A stretch of 64,000 bases of DNA from Warburgia ugandensis (Eukaryota > Streptophyta > Magnoliopsida > Canellales > Canellaceae): contig CP141139.1 in the NCBI GenBank assembly GCA_035236585.1, positions 23,142,990-23,206,989 of the forward strand. Reading direction: 5' to 3'. A program made the translations under genes and the position numbers. Shown here piece by piece: positions 1-12,844 of this stretch (position 1 is its first letter; every line of letters begins with the position of its first letter). Below the pieces are notes generated by a model. That model had not been told where the DNA came from and ran no database searches. It was given only the letters and a program-made list of their open reading frames with translations.

Positions 1-3000
1 GGGGATTAGCAAAGTAGATCGCATGTAATTGTCAAGAAAAGTGATCTTGACCATGGATCTAATTAGGTACCTTAAGATTGGCTGATCAAAGAGCAATCTG
101 ATCATTAGATCAAGGTATAATCATGAAGATATGTATAAATCACTAATTAAACACCAAAATTAGACAGATCATGATGAGAAAGATTAGAATTGTTTAATCA
201 TATGTCAATTATAAGTGTTATGGAGCGATCCAATGGTCGGATCGTCTCCAAACCTCACTAGATGTTAAGGACTAACCCTTCATTGATTAGGTAACATAAA
301 TTAAGTGGATCATGACATAGATTTATGATCAAAGACCACAAATGTTTGTCTAGATGTTAGAAAAATCTACATCTTGTTCAAGATTGACCTAATAGAGGGA
401 TAATCAGATGATCTGAGCCGTTAATCTAGGATTAACTGCTAGATCAAGGGAATTGTAACTTGGATTTGTTTATTTGGAGATGTAAGAACACCAAGTGATA
501 GATGACTTATGATGCGACAGGTACGTTAGAGTGCACTTCGTGACTTATGATGTGACTTATGCGCCTAACTGGATTATTGTGTTTGTCGAGGTAGGTGATT
601 ACATTTGGGATTACTTTTTTATTTCATTGATCATGACTTGTTATCTAAAATTTTTAAGGCATGTGTTTTATGCACTATCGTGATTTATTGAAATGTGTTC
701 AATATTTCATGTTCGATATCGTGAGATTTGATTATGTGATTATTCATGTTTTGATGTTTAATGGATTCCACCTTATCATGGATCTTGATTTGAGACTATT
801 GGGCAAAGCAGGGTAAGTTGGGTCATGTACCACATGTACCAGTTTGAGGGAGGGGGGTGGATGCCTGATAGGCTTCCGTCGGGAATGGACTGATGCGAGC
901 TACACATGATGGACCCAGGGTTGGAATGTATAGGGTGAAGCAGGGTAAGCCAAGTTTTGTACCGATTTGAGGGTGGGCTGAGGATGGCTGATAGGCTTCC
1001 GTCAGGAATGGACTGATGCAGGCTGCACATGAGGGACCCAGGGTGGAATATATAGGATGAACCAAGGTAAGCCGGGCCTAGGCTATGAGTGACTTCGGGG
1101 GCTGATGCAGGCTACATGAGAGGACTCAGGGATTGGTATGAGTACTCATTACCATTGTCGTGAGTGTAGTTGAGGCACTCATAAGGCTTGATTGTACACG
1201 GCATTCTATGATCATGATATGCATTATATTGATCTTTGGACATGGACTTTTGTTATCTTGATGGATGTGTATCCATGTGTTTTCATACCTTGCATGCTCT
1301 GATAGGGTTGATATTGATTTGTTTTAGATCATGATTTTTCTGATGTATTCATTATGGATGTCTGATGATCTGACATGCCTTGTACATGTTTTATTCTATG
1401 GGATCTATTATGACATTGATGTTTTATGCCACGTGATTTTATTATGCTTTTATTGAATGTAATCACCTGCACAAGCGATAGCTTGATGAAGCATTGCTTT
1501 GTTTTGCAATGCCTGATATTTGGAGTGCAATAACACTAAGAGAAAGCAGGTGGAGTAGCATTGATTAGAGTGAGGACCACGAGGATTATCTATATTTTGG
1601 TATTTAGAGACTGATTTAATGTACAACTCTTCATTGATTATAAGTGTGATGACTTGATTATCATATGTCAATTATAAGTGTTATGGAGCGATCCAACGGT
1701 TGGATCATCTCCAAACCTCACAGATGTTAGGGACTAATCCTTCATTGATTAAGAAACATAAATTAAGTAGATCATGACATAGTTTGATGATCAAAGACCA
1801 CAAATGTTTGTCTAGATGTTAGAAAAATCTACATCTTGTTCAAGATTGACCTAATAGAGGGATAATCAGATGATTTGAGTCGTTAATCTAGGATTAACTG
1901 CTAGATCAAGAGAATTGTCACTTGGATTTATTTATTTTGAGATGTGAGAACACCAAATGATAGATGACTTATGATGTGATAGGTACATTAGAGTGCACTT
2001 CATGACTTATGATGTGACTTATGCGCCTGACTGGATTATTGTGTTTGTCGAGGTAGGTGATTACATTTGGGATTACTTTTTTATTTCATTGATCATGACT
2101 TGTTATCTGAAATTCTTAAGGCATGTGTTTTATGCACTATCATGATTTATTGAAATGTGTTCAGTATTTCATGTTCGATATCGTGAGATTTGATTATGTG
2201 ATTATTCATGTTTTGATGTTTAATGGATTCTACCTTATCATGGATCTTGATTTGAGACTATTGGGTGAAGCGGGGTAAGCTGGGTCATGTACCAGTTTGA
2301 GGGAGGGGGGTGGATGCCTGATAGGCTTCCGTCGGGAATGGACTGATGCGAGCTACACATGATGGACCCAAGGTTGGAATGTATAGGGTGAAGCAGGGTA
2401 AGCCAAGTCTTGTACCGATTTGAGGGTGGGCTGAGGATGGCTGACAAGCTTCCGTCAGGAATGGACTGATGCAGGCTGCACATGAGGGACCCAGGGTGGC
2501 ATATATAGGGTGAACCGGGGTAAGCCGGGCTTAGGCTGTGAGTGACTCCGGGGGCTGATGCAGGCTACATGAGAGGGACTCAGGGATTTGTATGAGTACT
2601 CATTACCATTGTCATGAGTGTAGTTGAGGAACTTATAAGGCTTGATTGTGCACGGCATTCTATGATCATGACATGCATTATATTGATCTTTGGACATGGA
2701 CTTTTGTTATCTTGATGGATGTGTATCCATGTGTTTTCATACCTTGCATGCTATGATAGGGTTAATATCGATTTGTTTTAGATCATGATTTTTCTGATTT
2801 ATTCATTATGGATGTCTGATGATCTGACATGCCTTGTACATGTTTTATTCTATGGGATCTATTATTACATTGATGTTTTATGCCACGTGATTTTATTATG
2901 CTTTTATTGAATGTAATCACCTGCACAAGCGATAGCTTGATGAGGCATTGCTTTGTTTTGCAATGCTTGATATTTGGAGTGCAATAGCACTAAGAGAAAG

Positions 3001-3495
3001 GAGGTGGAGTAGCCTTGATTAGAGTGAGGACCACGAGGATTATCTGTATTTTGGTATTCAGAGACTAATTTAATGTACAACTCTTAGACTTGTATTTAGA
3101 CTTTTGGGCTATACTTGGATGTTTATATTTTGGATAAATTGGACCCACACTATTGTATAGTGTACATTTATTTGAATATGTGTATGATGTAATAATCATG
3201 GATGGAACCTTGAGCTTTTGTACTTATTATTATTACTATCTTTTTGAGGCTATTGTTGATTTGTCGCAGTTTTGAATTGAGCACGCTCAGAGTATTGCAG
3301 ATTTGATTTTGTTATAGTTCATGATTTTGAACGTTGTATGACCCTCATGGTTTTCTTTTTGGTATTTCTTCTAAATGCTACGTTATTTAAGTAAATTACG
3401 AGTTTTCACTTTTGGGGATCCCGCCTATTTTATAAAATAATTGATTTCTATTTTATATGTATTGGAAAAAGGTTTAGAAAACCTAGGGTGTCACA
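1..3495 (+). mobile_element. Long gypsy-type LTR, right part
   Basis: Non-coding, GATC-rich sequence runs from the window edge to a typical LTR end, GGGTGTCACA, at 3486-3495. Beyond that point family-B LTR sequence resumes, so this element was inserted into it. The last 50 bases resemble, in inverted orientation, the terminus at 47605 of another very long LTR in this window, so the two look related. No protein domain is visible and the short reading frames look incidental. The left end lies outside the window, so I cannot say whether this is a solo LTR or the 3' LTR of a longer element. Assignment to Ty3/gypsy rests on terminus style and is an inference. Confidence 0.6.
197..3085 (+). repeat. 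1.43-kb tandem duplication inside the LTR
   Basis: Two long direct copies, 197-1631 and 1660-3085, lie head to tail with a spacer of about 28 bases. They align almost base for base (offset about 1455-1463) and look well above 90% identical by eye. Each copy has its own internal short repeats around phrases such as GGCTTCCGTCGGGAATGGAC. The spacing is too small for an LTR pair with an internal region, so this is a tandem duplication within one LTR. Confidence 0.9.
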
Positions 3496-5829
3496 ATTGT
3501 GCACGAGATATTTTTAAGATAATTAAGTGAAATCTTATAAGAATAAGATGGCATGTAGACCAATGGGATAAGAGTCTTCTATTTTTAGTGTTTTTCTCAC
3601 TTTTCTCCATTTTTCCTTCAATTTTCACCTCATCCTTAAGATGCACTACGAATTTCTATTGTAAAGTTGCATCTTTCCAAAAATTTATCACTTTTCACCT
3701 CTTAGGAAACATCCCAACCAACCAAAATTCTCCAGCTCATACCCTCCATTTCTTTCCCACCCACTTTCCTAAAATATAAAAGGTTCAACGACTTTAGAAG
3801 GGTGGGATGCCCCTTCCTAAAAAGGTGGTCTCTCACCTACTCCCCTTCCTTAAGATAGCCACCTTCCACCCACTTCCTGTTTTGAACATTCTAACATTTA
3901 CCCTATCTTAACTATTCAAATCGACATACTTTAATCCCACCCACACTTTAGCATTCGTGCACCCTAGAAAAAATAGGGGAAAGAGCATAAAACCAAGCAA
4001 AATTCCAAGTAAAAAGAACTTTTCACTTAAGGGAAAAAACGTCTCCTCTTTTGGAAGTGTTGATGTTTTTAGCAAGTGCACGGGCTATTGTAGTATAAGC
4101 ATGTACAAGTATGGGTCGATCCCACAGGGACGCGCTTTAAGAATTTGGAGCTTTAATAAAATTTAATTCTTCATAAATTAAAATTAAATTAAAAAAATTA
4201 ATAGTAAGAGAAATTAGACTTTAGATGTGTTTAATCTTAATCCAAAGAAAACAAAATTTTAACTAAAAAAATAAGAAAATATCACTTCCCTAGATTACTT
4301 ATCATCAATTTCTTCAAATCTAGTTTTCTAAAAGTTGATCAACCTTCATCAAAATCTTTAACATGTCCTTGATTAAAGATTTGACGGTTAGATTAGTCAG
4401 ATTCTTCAAAATCTTAAAGATTTGGACTAAATGGTGATTTTGAAATTTGGATGATTTAGATCAAGTTCTGGATATTAGATCAAATATCAAAGAAATTACT
4501 TAAGCTCAGGAATGTCCTAAGAATGATTTCTCAAAAATAATTGAAAATATGATCTAAACAGGGGGAGAAATTGAGAATTCTTTTTTGTTTAAGGCTAACC
4601 CATTGATTAGGTTAAGCCTTAATCAATCTGATTTGGATTGATAGTTCCTAGATAAGCAAAACACTGATACAAGAAAATTGGAATAGAAAGAGACACAAAG
4701 GAATTAAAAAGGAGACAAAGAGGGAATTATAATTAATGGCCGAAGGGCAGACTTGGAATTAAAGAAAAAACTGATTAAAACTAAAACGAAGAGGGTAACC
4801 GATGGATGAGGGAGTCGGAGGAGAAGACTTTTGGAGATGATGGGAGGTTGTGCCTGTGTAGACGCCAGTGGAATTACATGGTGGAGGTGAGTCGAGCAGG
4901 GGAGCTTTGGGTGTCTTCCATCTTCTGGAGCAGAGGAAGTCGAGATCGACGATGCCGGAGAAACAGGGGCGATCTGGGCCGTAGAGGTGCCGGTGTGGAA
5001 AAACAGGGCAGACCGGAGATCTGGGTTTGGTGGAGCATCGACTGGCTGAGGGGCAGATAACGAATAACAGAGAATAGAGTGGAAAGGGACTTCCCTTGGC
5101 CGATGAAGGGCTGGAGTGAAGACACTGCCAGTATTGGGCTGAAAGACAGAGATAACGCCAGTGATATGGAGATGGGGAACGGTGGAAACCAGAGGTGGAC
5201 TAGGGCCTAGTTGAGGGCAGTGACACTTGGAGCAGGGCCGGTGGAATGGACGTCGTCTGGCCGGTGGGACTGAGAACGAGCCTGACTAGGGGAACAGTGG
5301 AGATCAGGTGGAACAAAGTTGGGTGGAGGAGTTGACGATCTGGCCAGTGGTGGTTGGAATGCACGACTGGTAGGGGAGGATCAAAAGGTGGTGTCGAGTT
5401 TGTTAGGAAGAGTGGCAATGCTGAGTCGTGGAGATGCCAATCTCCTGCATCAAGCAGACAAAGGCAGAGGGAGTGGTGGATGTGGTGAAGAAAGGGAGAT
5501 AGGGGGAGAAGCTGGGAAGTGGTGCAACAGAGATTGGGAAGGAGCTGGGCAACAGTGCTAGAGATCTGGGTGGTGCTTGGTTCACACGGCACGATCTGTC
5601 ACTGCCCGGTGATGGGAAAAAACAAAGAGAAGAGAGATAAGGGGTGAACTGGGATTGGGTGGTACTAGGTAAGTGAGAAGAGAAAGCTGAGAGAGGGAAA
5701 GAGGAGAAGAGTGCTGGGGCAGTGAAGGCAGTGGAAGCTAGGGAGGTGCGACAGTGATGGGATGGAATTGAAACAAAGACAGATGGGAGTAGGGGCAGGG
5801 ATGAGGAAAAAGTGGTGATGAGAGCAAGA

Positions 5830-5871
<42 letters not shown>

Positions 5872-8022
5872 GTGTGTCAGGCAGCCTCCCAAAATTGAAG
5901 AGAGAGGGATGAGAAGAGAAAGAGAAAGAAGAGAGAAGTGGGATAGTGGGAAGAGAATGGTGAGTCTGAGAGAGAAATAATGTGTGCAAGAGAGGGGAAT
6001 AAGAAAGTCAATAAAAAGAAAGGGGGGACTCCCCCTCCTACGGGTCAGCCAAAGGACATTAAAAAGAAGAGATTCCTTCTATTTTGCCTCTTTCCATTCT
6101 CATGTTGCTTTTCTTTTGATAAAATCTTTTCCTTGATTCCCAATTAAAATCAATGTTCTTTTAGGAAACTATCTTATCCATCTTTATGAGTGATCTAGTC
6201 CATTCATTGCTCTCTTGATTCATCTGCAACATTAAATTTCAATATGAACCATCCAAGCATCCTTTAGTTGATCCACAAGACAAAATACTATATTAGAGTC
6301 ATCTAAACTATACATTAAGCATTTGATTAGCTCAGATGATCATCTGACCGTAAAATTTAACAATTTACAGTTGGATGGTCAATTTGAGTTAAATTTCATA
6401 TTTTATCTAAAAATCATCAAATTGATGAGTTAGATGATCTAATTAAATGCTAAACTAGGGGTCTTTTGGCTAAAATTAAATACTTAACAAGAAGGAGACG
6501 CCCTCTTGCTACAACCCATCTTTCATCTCTTTTGCTTTTGTTTTATGAACTCCTTGGGTGCTGCCACTCCCTTCCAAGGTGTGTGCCTCTTCTTCAAGTG
6601 TTCAACCCAGTCCTGTTGGGGTTTTTAACTCAGCTTTGAAGGTTGGTTAGTTTCCTTGTTCTCTTTGCTTAAGTTTACTTCTTTTCATGCTAATTTGCCT
6701 TGTTTTCCATTATCTTTGTTTGCTTTTAAAACTAAGATTCAAGGCTAGTTTTTTCTTGAAGGGACAACCAAAGGAAGTCATCTTGAATCTAGTTATGCCC
6801 TTTACCTTTCACTGCACCCTTGGTTCTCTTTTTAGCCCTCTTGATTTTCTGCTTTGTTTGCTTGAGTTTCCATTGTTGTTGCCTTATTATGCCCTAGGAT
6901 TTTTCCTTGACTTCAAGCATGCTTGTTCATGAGTGATTGTTGGAACACTTGAAGAAGTATTGGCTTGTAACTAAGGATTGATTAAGATTAAGTGAACATC
7001 ATTGTAATAGAATTTAAATTTCAAATTTAGATTACATGTATGGGTTATTATGTTGATGAATTTTTTATGTGATTCAATGAAGTTAGTTGAAATTTTCAAT
7101 TCATGTTTGTGTCCAGCAGTTAATTATCTTTGTCATTAAATGTTTAATTGCATTATAAGTGATTAATTCCATGCTTTACTTGTTTTATTCATTGAATGAT
7201 TCAATTACCATGCTAGTAGAATTCCTTTTCATGAATGTTTTATGTTAATTTCTAGTACCATACAACTCATGTTCACTTGATTTTTCAAGAGCCCAACTAG
7301 ATTGTTAGATAGCCTAGTTAATGTTAGAATAAGATTGCATACTTAAGTTTCTAAAGTAGTTGATTAAATCCACTTCTATCAATTACTCATGCATACCATT
7401 CCATGGTTATGTGCATGATGATTCAGTAGTTTTCCTTTCATTATTTGTTAGTGGTAAATTTTCCTTTATTTCTCTTGTTTAGTTGTAGTTAGATTCCATT
7501 AGATTGCATCTTAGTTAGTTTGAAAAGTAATTAATTTTATCACACTTGTTAAAATAGTTGATTTGGTTTCTTAGTTTTCTTAGTTCTAAATGACTACGAA
7601 AGTAGTTTGTTAAAGCATGTTTTCCGTAGATTAGTTGTTAATTTCATGTTTAGGAAAGTTAGTTTAGTGAAGTTGATGAATTGCATTGTAGGAAAGTTTC
7701 ACTTTAGGAAAGTTTTTAGTTAAGAAAGTCATAAAATTAGAAGTTTTTAATTTAGGAAGGTTTTAATTTTAGAAAGTGCATGTTTTGGGAAAGTTTCAAT
7801 TTAGCATGTTTCTTGTTTTTGTTTAATTTCCAATTTCATGTGTTAATTTCCAATTATAGTTTAGGTTAAAAATATCTCTTGAATTTTTGTTAGGTTAGAT
7901 AGTTTAAAGTAGGGACCTCTAACATCACATTAGTTCAACTCATAGTGGGATTGACCTCACTAGCACACTATATTGCAAATGATTCGTGTGCTTGCGAGTT
8001 TTAATTAAAACAACAATAGTTA
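3496..8022 (+). mobile_element. Family-B LTR (Tat/Athila-like), interrupted
   Basis: The segments 3496-4057 and 6490-8022 match, in order, the family-B copies at 30640-33397 (same strand), 36020-38873 and 39426-46892 (opposite strand). Shared marks include TGGCATGTAGACCAAT near 3550 and the terminal block ending GATTCGTGTGCTTGCGAG near 7985-8005. This kind of end, with a gggat(t/c)gacc phrase and a cgtgtgcttgcgag phrase, is usual in plant Tat/Athila-related LTRs. The left end is covered by the 1-3495 element, and a family-A solo LTR lies inside. Old and degenerate, with no coding content of its own. Confidence 0.65.
4058..6489 (-). mobile_element. Solo LTR, family A (copy 1)
   Basis: In plus-strand sense it starts TGTTGATGTTTTT and ends CACTTAACA-like, the reverse complement of the family-A copy at 60333-62139. 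It is flanked by near-identical 5-mers (ggaag at 4053-4057, agaag at 6490-6494), consistent with a slightly changed target duplication. It lies inside the family-B LTR, which continues on both sides. A purine-rich central block (about 4800-6030) includes a (GA)n tract near 5834-5868 and produces several meaningless long reading frames. It looks like a complete solo LTR; no internal domains are present. Confidence 0.75.
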
Positions 8023-8697
8023 CCTCATTGGGGACTCAGGTTGGTCTTAGAGCACTTTGCAAATGACAAGATAAAGCATGGCCAATAACAAAAGCACCTA
8101 GTTTAAGTACAACTATCTCATTAGAAAAATTGTGTGTATAATTCTCACTTTGAAGTAGCAGTTCAAAACTGACTTCACTACACTTTGCAAATGACAAGAT
8201 AAAGCATGGCCAATAACAAAAGCACCTAGTTTAAGTACAACTATCTCATTAGAAAAATTGTGTGTATAATTCTCACTTTGAAGTAGTAGTTCAAGACTTA
8301 CTTCACTAGTTATTTTATACTTCTTAATTTGTAAATACTATGAAGAAGTTCAATACTTTGCTTGCTTTCTTTAATGTGTTGATCTTGTTAATTGCCTAAG
8401 TTAACCTTTTTACATCACTTTCTTTATTTTCATTGTTGTTTCATTGTTTTTAATTTAAAACAAATGGAGGAGTGCTATTTTAGATATTTTAACTTTTTTT
8501 GGTATGGCAAATAGTTATGAAGCAAACTACTTAGAAGCATATCCTAAATCATAAATATACTTGAGTTCTCCCCAATAAGGGGAAATTGCCACCTCAAATC
8601 TTTGATGAAGCATAACAAGCAGATGTGCCATGATGTCTACAATTGACTATGCTAGATAGCTTTCAGTAGTTATTTTAACTTAAAACAAGTGGGGAAT
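8023..8697 (+). other. Retroelement leader/internal remnant with PPT-like end
   Basis: Directly after the family-B LTR end the phrase TCATTGGGGACTCAGG resembles a decayed form of the leader after Tat/Athila LTRs (GTTGCCGGGGAC-like). A 128-bp tandem duplication follows, then AT-rich sequence. At 8686-8697 a purine run, AAGTGGGGAAT, sits exactly before the TGTTAG start of LTR C and looks like a polypurine tract. No coding domain is recognisable. Confidence 0.45.
8053..8308 (+). repeat. 128-bp tandem duplication
   Basis: Two adjacent copies, 8053-8180 and 8181-8308, both begin CACTTTGCAAATGACAAG and differ at only a few bases near their ends. The high identity suggests a recent duplication compared with the surrounding decayed LTRs. 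Confidence 0.92.
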
Positions 8698-8937
8698 TGT
8701 TAGAAAATGTTAAACTAAACAACCAAAAAGCTCCTTCTTCTTTTTTTTCATTATGGTTAGATTGTTATTAGATGTTACATATGATAATGTAATGGTTTTT
8801 TGCAGGACCTATATAATAGCTCCTTAGTTAATTCGTTTGACCATTTTATTGTAATAGTTTTGGCTTTAAGAGGAATCATTTTGGAACCATTTTCTTATAA
8901 CATTTTTGGTTTTAGGGGGCTTAGCTTCCCATAACCC

Positions 8938-8951
8938 CTATATAAAGGGCG
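8938..8951 (+). promoter_or_regulatory. TATA-box region of LTR C
   Basis: CTATATAAAGGGCG is followed about 30 bases on by pyrimidine-rich sequence. The other family-C copy keeps the same block (CTATATAAGGGGCG near 24153), which supports a real LTR promoter rather than chance. Activity cannot be judged from sequence. Confidence 0.5.
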
Positions 8952-9466
8952 CCCCTAAGCCATTCTCATTTGCACCAAATTTTCTCCTTTCCTCAGAGCT
9001 CTCAAGTGTTTAGTTCTTCCTCTTCTAGAGTTTCCAATTAGAGAATTCTCTATTCTTTCTAATCTTCTAAGGTCAGCCCACTTAATGACATTCTCTTTCA
9101 AAGAGTCTTCCACTTGTGAAGTTCTTTAGTTTCTTGAGTTCTAGATAGACGAAACTTGAGTGTTGCTATTCTAATTATCTTATTTCAAGAGGTTCTACAC
9201 TTATGAAGTTCTTTTGGACTTTTCAGCTTCTCATTGAAACTTAAGATTCTTGATCTCTTTGATGTTGTTTTATGAAGTGATTTGAGTTTTGATCCCGTTA
9301 ATCTCTTTAAGTGATTTAACTATGATTTGTGGACAAACCTTTTAAAGAATTTTATTTTTAAGCATTCAATTTGAGATAGAAAGTATTATAATTATGTAAA
9401 TTAGTTGAGGTACAAATAAACTCCGCCAATGCCGGTCCCAAGCTTGGATGAAAAAGGAGGAGGTTC

Positions 9467-9744
9467 TTGTGTCAGGTGCTAGCCAGCAAGGGAGAAGTTG
9501 AAGTTGATTCTATTATTTCTTTCTTACAAATGATATGCATTTGTATATTAGTTTGTGAGGAAGAAATGAAAATCATCTCCAACTTCTTAAAATATGGCCA
9601 CCCTTGTGTCAGGTAGTTAGCCGGCAAGTGTGAAGCTGAAGATGATTTTGTTATTTCTTTTTTGCTTGCAAATGAATATGCATTTGTATATTAGTTTGTA
9701 AGGAAGAAATGAAAATCATCTTCAGCCTTTTAAAACGATGGCAA
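9467..9744 (+). repeat. Duplicated 5' leader unit of the LINE
   Basis: Two copies of about 136 bp begin CTTGTGTCAGG at 9467 and 9603, and both contain TTTGTATATTAGTTTGT. The minus-strand LINE at 16110-20484 keeps only one such unit. Tandem 5' units can carry promoter activity in some LINEs; here that is only a possibility. Confidence 0.75.
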
Positions 9745-9809
9745 CCCCAATATGACATGAATTAAAACTGACATTCTCTCAGGCTAGGGCGTTCCCCATA
9801 AGCGACGCG

Positions 9810-10742
9810 TTGCATCGGATCCCGGGTGTGGTGAAAAATAGGCAAGGGTTGCTAGGGTGTTCTCCTAGAAGCGACGCGCTACATTTGATCCCAGGTGTAG
9901 TGAAAAATGGGCAAGGGTTGCTAGAGCATCTCCTTGAAAGCAACGTACTGCATCAGAACCTAGGTGCAGTGAAAAGTGGACATGGGTTCATACCATGGAG
10001 GTCAAGAAAGGCGATAATAAATGGGGTATCTCCAGAACATAAGGTTTGCATCGCTACATGGAATATAGGGACACTAACAGGTAAGAGTTTGGAGTTAGTA
10101 GATGCGATGAAACGCAGGAGAGTCAACATCGCTTGTATCCAAGAAACCAAGTGGAAAGGGGTTAAAGCTAGAGAAATAGATGGGTATAAATTATGGTACG
10201 TAGGAAAGGAAAATCACAAAAATGACGTAGGAATAATAGTGGATAAGAAATTAAAGGATAAAGTTGTGGACGTTAAAAGAATCAGTGATAGAATTATAAT
10301 AATAATAATAATAATTGTTCTAGGAGAGCATATTATAAATGCTATAAGTGCATACGCACCACAAGTAGGGTTACAAGATATAATCAAGAGACAGTTTTGG
10401 GAAGATATGGAGGGAGTCATGCAAGAAATTCCCACCACTGAGGGGATATTTATAGGAGCAGACTTAAATGGCCATGTAGGAAAAGATAAGGAAGGTTATG
10501 CTAGAATACACGTAGGGTATGGTATAGGTGAACGAAATGAGATAGGGGAGAATATCCTTGATTTTGCTTTGTCATATAACCTGTCCATTGCAAATACACT
10601 CTTTAAGAAGAGGGATGAACACTTAATAATCTTTAAAAGTAGACTTCATAAAAGCCAAATAGACTTTTTTCTACTTAGGAATAATGAACGATCTATATGT
10701 AAGGATTGTAAGGTGATACCCAGTGAGAGTTTAACCTCATAA
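9810..10742 (+). pseudogene. RTE LINE endonuclease domain ORF (310 codons)
   Basis: This frame encodes the N-terminal part of an RTE-type LINE polyprotein. From about residue 78 it reads as an endonuclease/exonuclease/phosphatase domain that would nick the target DNA. Visible motifs are ATWNIGTLTGKS, the catalytic-type IQETKWKG block with the expected Glu, ISAYAPQVG, FIGADLNGHVG and a C-terminal SQIDFFLLR. The first ~75 residues are three copies of a low-complexity unit (LIPGVVKNGQGLLE-like) and may be translated leader. A (TAA)n stretch near 10294-10314 inserts a run of isoleucines inside the domain. The frame stops at 10740, before the reverse transcriptase, so no full protein can be made. 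Confidence 0.85.
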
Positions 10743-10999
10743 CATAGGTTAATGGTTATGAATATCCATATCAAAAGATGGAGTCAAATAACTGAACTTA
10801 ATACACATCCAAAAATTAAGTGGTAGAACTTAAAAGGAGAGAAAATAACCTCATTCAAAAATAAGTTGATGGTAGAAGGAAATTGGAACTATGAAACAGA
10901 AGTAAATACCATGTGAACTAATATGGCCGAGTCCAACTATTAGCAAAGGAAACATGGTGGTGGAGTGAAAAAGTACAAAAAGTTATTAAAGAAAAATGG

Positions 11000-11272
11000 A
11001 TGAGTTTTAAAGCATGGCAGAAGATTAGAAATAATGGAAACTATGAACAATATAAGAATGCTAAAAATGTTGTTAAGAGAATAGTCAGTGAGGCTAAACT
11101 TAAAGTATATGATGAGCTCTATAATAGACTAAGAACAAGAGAAGGTGAGAAAGATGTGTTTAAACTTGCAAAAGCAAGAGAACAGAATGGTAAGGACTTA
11201 GATCATGTTAGGTGTATTAGAAGCGATGATCAAAGGGTATTAGTCAAAGATGATGAGATCAAACAAAGATAG
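11000..11272 (+). pseudogene. RTE LINE linker between endonuclease and RT
   Basis: A 90-codon open piece of the LINE polyprotein lies between endonuclease and reverse transcriptase. It is Lys/Arg-rich (SFKAWQKIRNNGNYEQYKNA, then EGEKDVFKLAKAREQNGKD), which is typical of the linker in plant RTE elements. It ends at a stop near 11270 that separates it from the RT frame. Confidence 0.75.
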
Positions 11273-11290
11273 GAAACATACTTTCAAAAA

Positions 11291-12364
11291 TTGTTAAATG
11301 ACAATGGCTCTGAGAATATAGGGATTGAAAATACTATAAATCTAAATAACATTGGATATTATAGATATGAACGTAGGATTAGAATACCTGAAGTAAAAGA
11401 AGCCTTGAAAAAGATAAAATCAGGAAAGGCCATGGGGCCTGATGGTATACCAATAGAGGTTTGGAAGCATATGGGAGATATTGGGGTAGTTTGGTTGACC
11501 AAGTTGTTTAACAAGATTATAAAATCAAAGAAAATGCTTGATGAGTGGAGGAAAAGCTCTATTGTACCAATCTATAAGAATAAAGGAGACATTCAGAGTT
11601 GCACTAATTATCGAGGGATCAAACTTATGAGCCATACCATGAAACTTTTTGAAAGAGTGATTGAGAAGAGGCTACGACATGAAACAAGTGTATCGGAGAA
11701 TCAGTTTGGTTTCATGCCTATAAGGTCTACCATGGAAGCTATTTTCTTACTAAGACAATTAGTAGAAAAATATAGGGAGAGGAGGAAAGACCTCCATATG
11801 GTCTTTATTGACTTAGAGAAAGCTTATGATAGAGTCATTAGAGAGTTGATATGGAGGGTGATGGGTAGTAAAGGGGTTTCTCAGGGGTATATAGACATAA
11901 TTAAAGATATGTATGTGGGAGCAGTAACAAATGTTAAGACCACTAGTGGCATGACTGGTGATTTTCCTGTCACTGTAGGATTACATTAAGGATTGGCATT
12001 GAGTCCATACCCTTTCACCTTATTTATGGATGAGTTAACAAAACATCTACGCGAGGAGATTCCTTGGTGCATGCTATTTGCAGATGATATAGTCCTACTT
12101 GATGAGATAAGGGAGGGTGTAAACATAAAGCTAGAGTTATGGACAGAAGCATTAGAATCTAAAGGATTTAAAATTAGCAGAATTAAGATAGAATATATGG
12201 AATGTAATTTTAGCAAGGAGAGTAGGAGTGGAACACCAGTCAAGATTGATAACCAAGAAGTCCCCGTGAAAGACCACTTTCAGTACTTAGGATCATTGAT
12301 CCATGAGAGTGGAGAGATTGAGAGGGAGGTTACCCAGAGAATCCAAGTAGGTTGGAACAAATGA
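11291..12364 (+). pseudogene. RTE LINE reverse transcriptase
   Basis: The reverse transcriptase of the LINE would copy its RNA at the nicked target. The frame shows KSGKAMGPDGIPIEVWK, WRKSSIVPIYKNKGD, NYRGIKLMSH, the QFGFMPIRSTMEAIF block and MVFIDLEKAYDRV with the first catalytic Asp. After an in-frame stop at 11987, in the usual LHQG position, it continues through ALSPYPFTLFMDELTKH to the catalytic FADD box (about 12079-12090). It then stops again at 12362. The catalytic aspartates are present even though the frame is broken, which suggests decay after insertion. Confidence 0.88.
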
Positions 12365-12532
12365 AGATGTGCATATGGAGTTTTATGTGATCAGTGGATG
12401 CCACTCAAATTAAAAGAAAAATTCTATAGGATGGCTATAAGGCTAGGCATGCTCTATGGATCAGAGTGTTAGGCAGTTAAGGAACATCATACTCTTAGGA
12501 TGAGCATAGTAGAAATGAGGATGTTGAGATAG

Positions 12533-12844
12533 ATGAGTGGTAAGACGAGAAATGATAGAATTAGAAATGAAAATATTAGAGGAAATCTAGGGTTAGCACC
12601 AATAGGTAACAAGATGAGGGAGACTAGACTTAGATGGTTTGGATATATTCAAAGGAGACCAACAATGTCACCAGTTAGAAGGAGTGAGGCAATACAAGTA
12701 GAAGGTTCTAAAAGGGCAAGGGGAAGGCCCAAAAGAACGTGGATAAAAGTGGTGAGGAAAGATTTAAAAACTTTGAGACTAAATGAAGCCATTGTATTTA
12801 ATAGAGTGAAATGGAGGAATAAGATTCATGTGACCGACCCCTGA
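12533..12844 (+). pseudogene. RTE LINE C-terminal region
   Basis: The last open piece of the LINE polyprotein, 103 codons. It shows RLRWFGYIQRRP and the basic RGRPKRTWIKVVRKDL motif, which is common at the C-terminus of RTE proteins. It ends just before the microsatellite tail. Stops at about 12468 and 12528 separate it from the RT frame. Confidence 0.8.

Noticed and set aside
197-3085. The two 1.43-kb copies as 5' and 3' LTRs of one element
   Set aside because: Only about 28 bases separate them and there is no primer-binding site or interior; tandem duplication explains them better.
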